From Pseudomonas fluorescens (GTDB lineage Bacteria > Pseudomonadota > Gammaproteobacteria > Pseudomonadales > Pseudomonadaceae), in NCBI RefSeq assembly GCF_001902145.1, contig NZ_MRST01000027.1:726519-790518 (forward strand): a stretch of DNA of 64,000 nucleotides, read 5' to 3'. The notes below the pieces were generated by a model that saw only the letters and a program-made list of their open reading frames with translations, did no database searches and was not told the origin of the DNA. Shown piece by piece: positions 61,221-64,000 of this stretch; the stretch's first letter is position 1, and every line of letters begins with the position of its first letter. Position numbers and translations under genes: made by a program.

Positions 61221-62105
61221 ATGACTCCCCGCTCAGCCCTCGGCGCCCTGCATATCGGCGCACTGATGTTTGGCCTTACCGGCGTATTCGGCAAACTCGC
61301 AGCCGCCTCCCCCGCCATCATCGTGTTTGGTCGCGCCGCTTTCGCTGTGCTCGCCCTGACGGTATTTGCCCGCTTTGCGAGTAATGCGCCCTGGAAGAAA
61401 CTGCAGATGCGCGACTGGCGTCGCCTGCTGGTCAGCGGCGTCTTGCTGGCCGCCCATTGGGTGACGTTCTTTATCGCCGTCAAAGTCGCCGGCGTGGCCG
61501 TGGCGACCCTGGGGTTCACCGCCTTTCCGGCCTTTACCGTGATCCTTGAAGGGCTGATCTTCCGCGAGCGCATTCGCGCCAATGAAGTGCTGCTGGTGGT
61601 GCTGGTCACCGTTGGCCTGGTGCTTGTGACCCCGGATTTCAATCTCGCCAGCGAGGCCACGGGCGGCCTGCTGTGGGGCATCGCCTCGGGGCTGTTGTTC
61701 TCGTTGTTGTCGCTGAACAATCGCGCCAGTTCCGGGCGCATTCCTGCGGTACAGGCCGCGCTGTGCCAGAACGTCGTAGTTGCCGCCTGCCTGCTGCCCG
61801 TGGCCGCGCCGGGGCTGGCGGATGTGCGTGCAATCGACTGGCTGTGGATCGGGCTGCTGGGGGTGTTTTGTACCGGCCTGGCCCACAGCCTGTTTGTCGC
61901 CAGCCTCGCCGTGATCAAGGCACGCACCGCCTCGGTGGTGTTTGCCATGGAACCGGTCTACGGCATCACCGTGGCCTGGCTGCTGTTTGCCGAAACCCCA
62001 ACCTTGCGCATGCTGCTGGGCGGCGCCTTGATCATTGTCGCCATCGTGCTTTCCGGCCTGATGGGCAGTGCCAGCCAGGCCAAACAGCCGGCAGCCACAG
62101 CCTGA
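61221..62105 (+). CDS. DMT superfamily (EamA) transporter
   Basis: 294 residues, ten predicted membrane helices in two EamA repeats (the second around AVIKARTASVVFAMEPVYGI, a typical EamA signature). It probably exports a small metabolite; substrate unknown. AAGGAT precedes the ATG. Confidence 0.9.
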   Translation: MTPRSALGALHIGALMFGLTGVFGKLAAASPAIIVFGRAAFAVLALTVFARFASNAPWKKLQMRDWRRLLVSGVLLAAHWVTFFIAVKVAGVAVATLGFTAFPAFTVILEGLIFRERIRANEVLLVVLVTVGLVLVTPDFNLASEATGGLLWGIASGLLFSLLSLNNRASSGRIPAVQAALCQNVVVAACLLPVAAPGLADVRAIDWLWIGLLGVFCTGLAHSLFVASLAVIKARTASVVFAMEPVYGITVAWLLFAETPTLRMLLGGALIIVAIVLSGLMGSASQAKQPAATA

Positions 62106-62235
62106 TCTATACTTTAAACGTCCGCAACAGTCTGTAGTCGTTCAACGGATAAAGACTCCTCGACGACAGCCATGGTGTTTTCTGAAGTTGCTGCAAGCGA
62201 GTGGTCATCCCTCAATGCGATGCAGGAGCTTTATC

Positions 62236-62517
62236 ATGGAAATGCTCATCAGCGTGCTGGTCCAGATTATCAGCGGTGCCGTCGGCGGTAACATCGCCGG
62301 CATGACCAAACAAGGCCAGGGAGCTGGGCTCAATACTGTTCTCGGCGGGGTCGGTGGCCTGGTGCTGGGCCAGATTGTCGCCGCACTCACCGGCACCACC
62401 GGCGGCGAAGCACTGGATGTGGCCGCAGTCGGCAGCAATATTGTCGGCGGTGGTGTCGGTGGGCTGGTATTGACCTGGGTCGTCGGCTTTATCAAGCAAA
62501 AGCTCGCCGCCAAATAG
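62236..62517 (+). CDS. Small glycine-rich membrane protein
   Basis: 93 residues from the ATG at 62236 with GGAG upstream. Two or three membrane segments rich in glycine (VLVQIISGAVGGNIAG, LGGVGGLVLGQIVAALTG, VGGGVGGLVLTWVVGFIKQK). I know related hypothetical proteins in Pseudomonas but no function; the glycine-zipper pattern could mean oligomerisation in the membrane. Convergent with the Rdx-family gene across a hairpin. Confidence 0.75.
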   Translation: MEMLISVLVQIISGAVGGNIAGMTKQGQGAGLNTVLGGVGGLVLGQIVAALTGTTGGEALDVAAVGSNIVGGGVGGLVLTWVVGFIKQKLAAK

Positions 62518-62524
62518 CGATAGA

Positions 62525-62548
62525 GGTCACCGCCCAGCGGCGGTGGCC
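62525..62548. terminator. Convergent hairpin terminator
   Basis: GGTCACCGCC and GGCGGTGGCC pair (one wobble) across CAGC between two convergent genes that end at 62517 and 62550. No long T-run on either side, so efficiency is uncertain. Confidence 0.6.
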
Positions 62549-62549
62549 C

Positions 62550-62840
62550 TCATTGCGTACGATCGTTATGGCCCAGGTCGCGCTCGGGATCAATCTGGTC
62601 GCGCACTCGCTGCTTGAGCACCTTGGCCTCGGGAAAACCGCCATCGGCCTTGCGCTCCCAAATCTGCACGCCATCGCAGGTGATGCGAAAGGCCCCGCCG
62701 GTTGCCGGCTCCAGCGCCACGCGCCCCAGGTCATCGGCAAACGTACTAAGCAATTCCTGGGCCAGCCACGCTGCGCGCAGCAACCATTGGCACTGGGTGC
62801 AATAGGTGATCACGATCTCGGGTTTGCATGCAGACATCAT
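62550..62840 (-). CDS. Rdx/SelW-like protein with CxxC motif
   Basis: 96 residues. The thioredoxin-like Rdx motif is YCTQCQWLLRAAWLAQELL, with Cys in place of selenocysteine, followed by VALEPATGGAFRITCDG and GFPEAKVLKQRVRD. Family members (SelW/SelT/SelH-like) are presumed thiol oxidoreductases. GGAG lies upstream of the double ATG at 62840. Confidence 0.9.
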   Translation of the reverse strand: MMSACKPEIVITYCTQCQWLLRAAWLAQELLSTFADDLGRVALEPATGGAFRITCDGVQIWERKADGGFPEAKVLKQRVRDQIDPERDLGHNDRTQ

Positions 62841-62917
62841 TAAGCGGCTCCTGGCGTAACAGGCTCAGCGAATCGGGTGGCTATAATAGCGGCCTTTGTC
62901 GCCCAGCCACGAGATTG

Positions 62918-64000
62918 ATGATGCGCCGCCTGCTGTCTTGCCTGTTCCTGTGCCTTGTTCCCCTACTTGCCGACGCGGTAGAAGCCTCCCGCCCAAAAAT
63001 CGGCCTGGTGCTGTCCGGTGGTGCCGCCCGTGGCCTGGCGCATATCGGTGTGCTCAAGGCACTTGAAGAGCAAGGTATTCATATCGATGCGATTGCCGGC
63101 ACCAGCATGGGCGCGGTGATTGGCGGGTTGTACGCGTCGGGCTACAAGATCGACGAGTTGGAAAAGCTGGCGCTGGGGATCGACTGGCAGCAGGCCCTGT
63201 CCGACGCGCCACCGCGTGAAGACGTACCGTTTCGGCGCAAACAGGATGACCGGGATTTCCTGGTCAAACAAAAACTCAGTTTCCGCGACGATGGCAGCCT
63301 CGGCCTGCCGCTGGGCGTGATCCAGGGCCAGAACCTGGCGCTGCTGCTGGAGAGCATGTTCGCCCACAGCAGCAACACGCGTAACTTCGACAAGCTGCCG
63401 ATCCCCTTCCGTGCCGTGGCCACCGACATCACCACCGGCGAAAAAGTGGTGTTCAGCAAAGGCCACCTGCCCCAGGTGATACGCGCCAGCATGTCGATCC
63501 CCGCGGTGTTCGCCCCCGTGGAGCTGGATGGCCGCCTGCTGGTGGACGGCGGCATGACCGACAATATCCCGCTGGACGTGGCGCGGGAGATGGGCGTCGA
63601 TATCGCCATTGTGGTCGACATCGGCACCCCGCTGCGCTCGCGCAAGCAACTGGCCACCGTGGTGGACGTGCTCAACCAGTCCATCACCCTGATGACCCGG
63701 CGCAACTCCGAGGAGCAACTCAAAGCCCTGTACCCCAAGGACGTGTTGATCCAACCGCCGCTGGCGGCTTATGGCGTCACCGATTTCGGCCGCGCCAAGG
63801 ACATGATCGACGCCGGCTACCGCGCCACCCGCGCCCTCGACGTACGCCTGGCACACCTGCGCCCTGCCGAACCCATCGACGCCGACCTGATAGCCGCACG
63901 CACGCCGGGCGAACGCACCCCGGTGATCACTGCGATCCAGGTGGAGAACGACTCCAAGGTCAGCGATGACGTTATCCGCTACTACATTCGCCAAGGGTTG
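62918..64000 (+). CDS. plpD: PlpD-like patatin phospholipase (5' part, runs off the window)
   Basis: At least 361 residues, open to the window end. Signal peptide about 1-24, patatin domain with the oxyanion motif SGGAARG (33-39), nucleophile Ser63 in GTSMG and Asp210 in LLVDGGMTDN. The last visible residues (from about 335, VITAIQVENDSKVSDDVI) look like the start of a POTRA domain, as in P. aeruginosa PlpD, a type Vd self-secreting lipase with a C-terminal beta-barrel. The barrel would lie beyond 64000. Confidence 0.87.
   Translation, partial: MMRRLLSCLFLCLVPLLADAVEASRPKIGLVLSGGAARGLAHIGVLKALEEQGIHIDAIAGTSMGAVIGGLYASGYKIDELEKLALGIDWQQALSDAPPREDVPFRRKQDDRDFLVKQKLSFRDDGSLGLPLGVIQGQNLALLLESMFAHSSNTRNFDKLPIPFRAVATDITTGEKVVFSKGHLPQVIRASMSIPAVFAPVELDGRLLVDGGMTDNIPLDVAREMGVDIAIVVDIGTPLRSRKQLATVVDVLNQSITLMTRRNSEEQLKALYPKDVLIQPPLAAYGVTDFGRAKDMIDAGYRATRALDVRLAHLRPAEPIDADLIAARTPGERTPVITAIQVENDSKVSDDVIRYYIRQGL

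Noticed and set aside
60269..61948. 559-residue minus-strand frame starting within the DMT transporter gene
   Set aside because: Only the last 269 codons look like a protein (phosphoesterase); the upstream part is antisense to the transporter and compositionally unlike a protein.

Overview
The window looks like the chromosome of a Pseudomonas of the P. fluorescens group. The gene order of the flagellar and chemotaxis locus, the fleQ/fleSR/fleN regulators, motCD, the phhRABC operon and many REP/REPIN palindromes all point there. I had no database access, so names rest on motifs, protein length and gene order.

Layout. (1) 1-3186: a small protein with a degenerate Hpt-like fold, a two-component pair (short membrane kinase and NarL-type regulator), and a YegS-like lipid kinase converging on it. 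(2) 3187-3837: no gene; it holds copy 1 of a ~380-bp structured repeat plus REP halves. (3) 3838-54442: one continuous flagellar/chemotaxis block, every gene on the minus strand. Read 5'->3' the order is flgFGHIJKL, a lone ketoacyl-ACP synthase III, fliC, flaG, fliD, fliS, fliT, fleQ, fleS, fleR, fliEFGHIJ, hsbA-hsbR-hptB, fliK, fliLMNOPQR-flhB, an inserted cold-shock/FKBP cassette, flhA, flhF, fleN, fliA, cheYZAB, motCD, parC, parP, cheW and a DUF2802 gene. (4) 54443-55832: no gene; it holds a sigma-54 promoter, copy 2 of the structured repeat and a 134-bp tandem REPIN array. (5) 55833-60095: phhR divergent from phhA-phhB-phhC (phenylalanine hydroxylation and aromatic transamination). (6) 60269-64000: an LpxH-like phosphoesterase, a DMT-family exporter, a small glycine-rich membrane protein, a Rdx/SelW-like protein and the 5' part of a PlpD-like patatin.

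How the parts work together. FleQ sits at the top of the flagellar hierarchy. Matches to the -24/-12 sigma-54 promoter (GG-N10-GC) lie before fleS, fliE, fliK, fliL, flhA and flgF. FliA-type promoters lie before fliC and probably fliS. FlhF/FleN set polar placement and number, ParC/ParP place the chemotaxis array, and HptB/HsbR/HsbA link flagellar sigma control to sessile behaviour.

Most notable observations. The ~380-bp repeat flanks the whole flagellar block as direct copies. Its two long stem arms have unrelated sequences in the two copies yet stay self-complementary, and three other stems show compensatory base-pair changes, which is strong evidence for a selected fold. The CheA linker carries four copies of a motif resembling the CheY-binding peptides of FliM and CheZ. 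A shared 16-bp palindrome precedes three small transcription units (two with cold-shock-domain genes, one with an FKBP gene) placed between flhB and flhA; one of these genes is a 58-residue truncated cold-shock protein.
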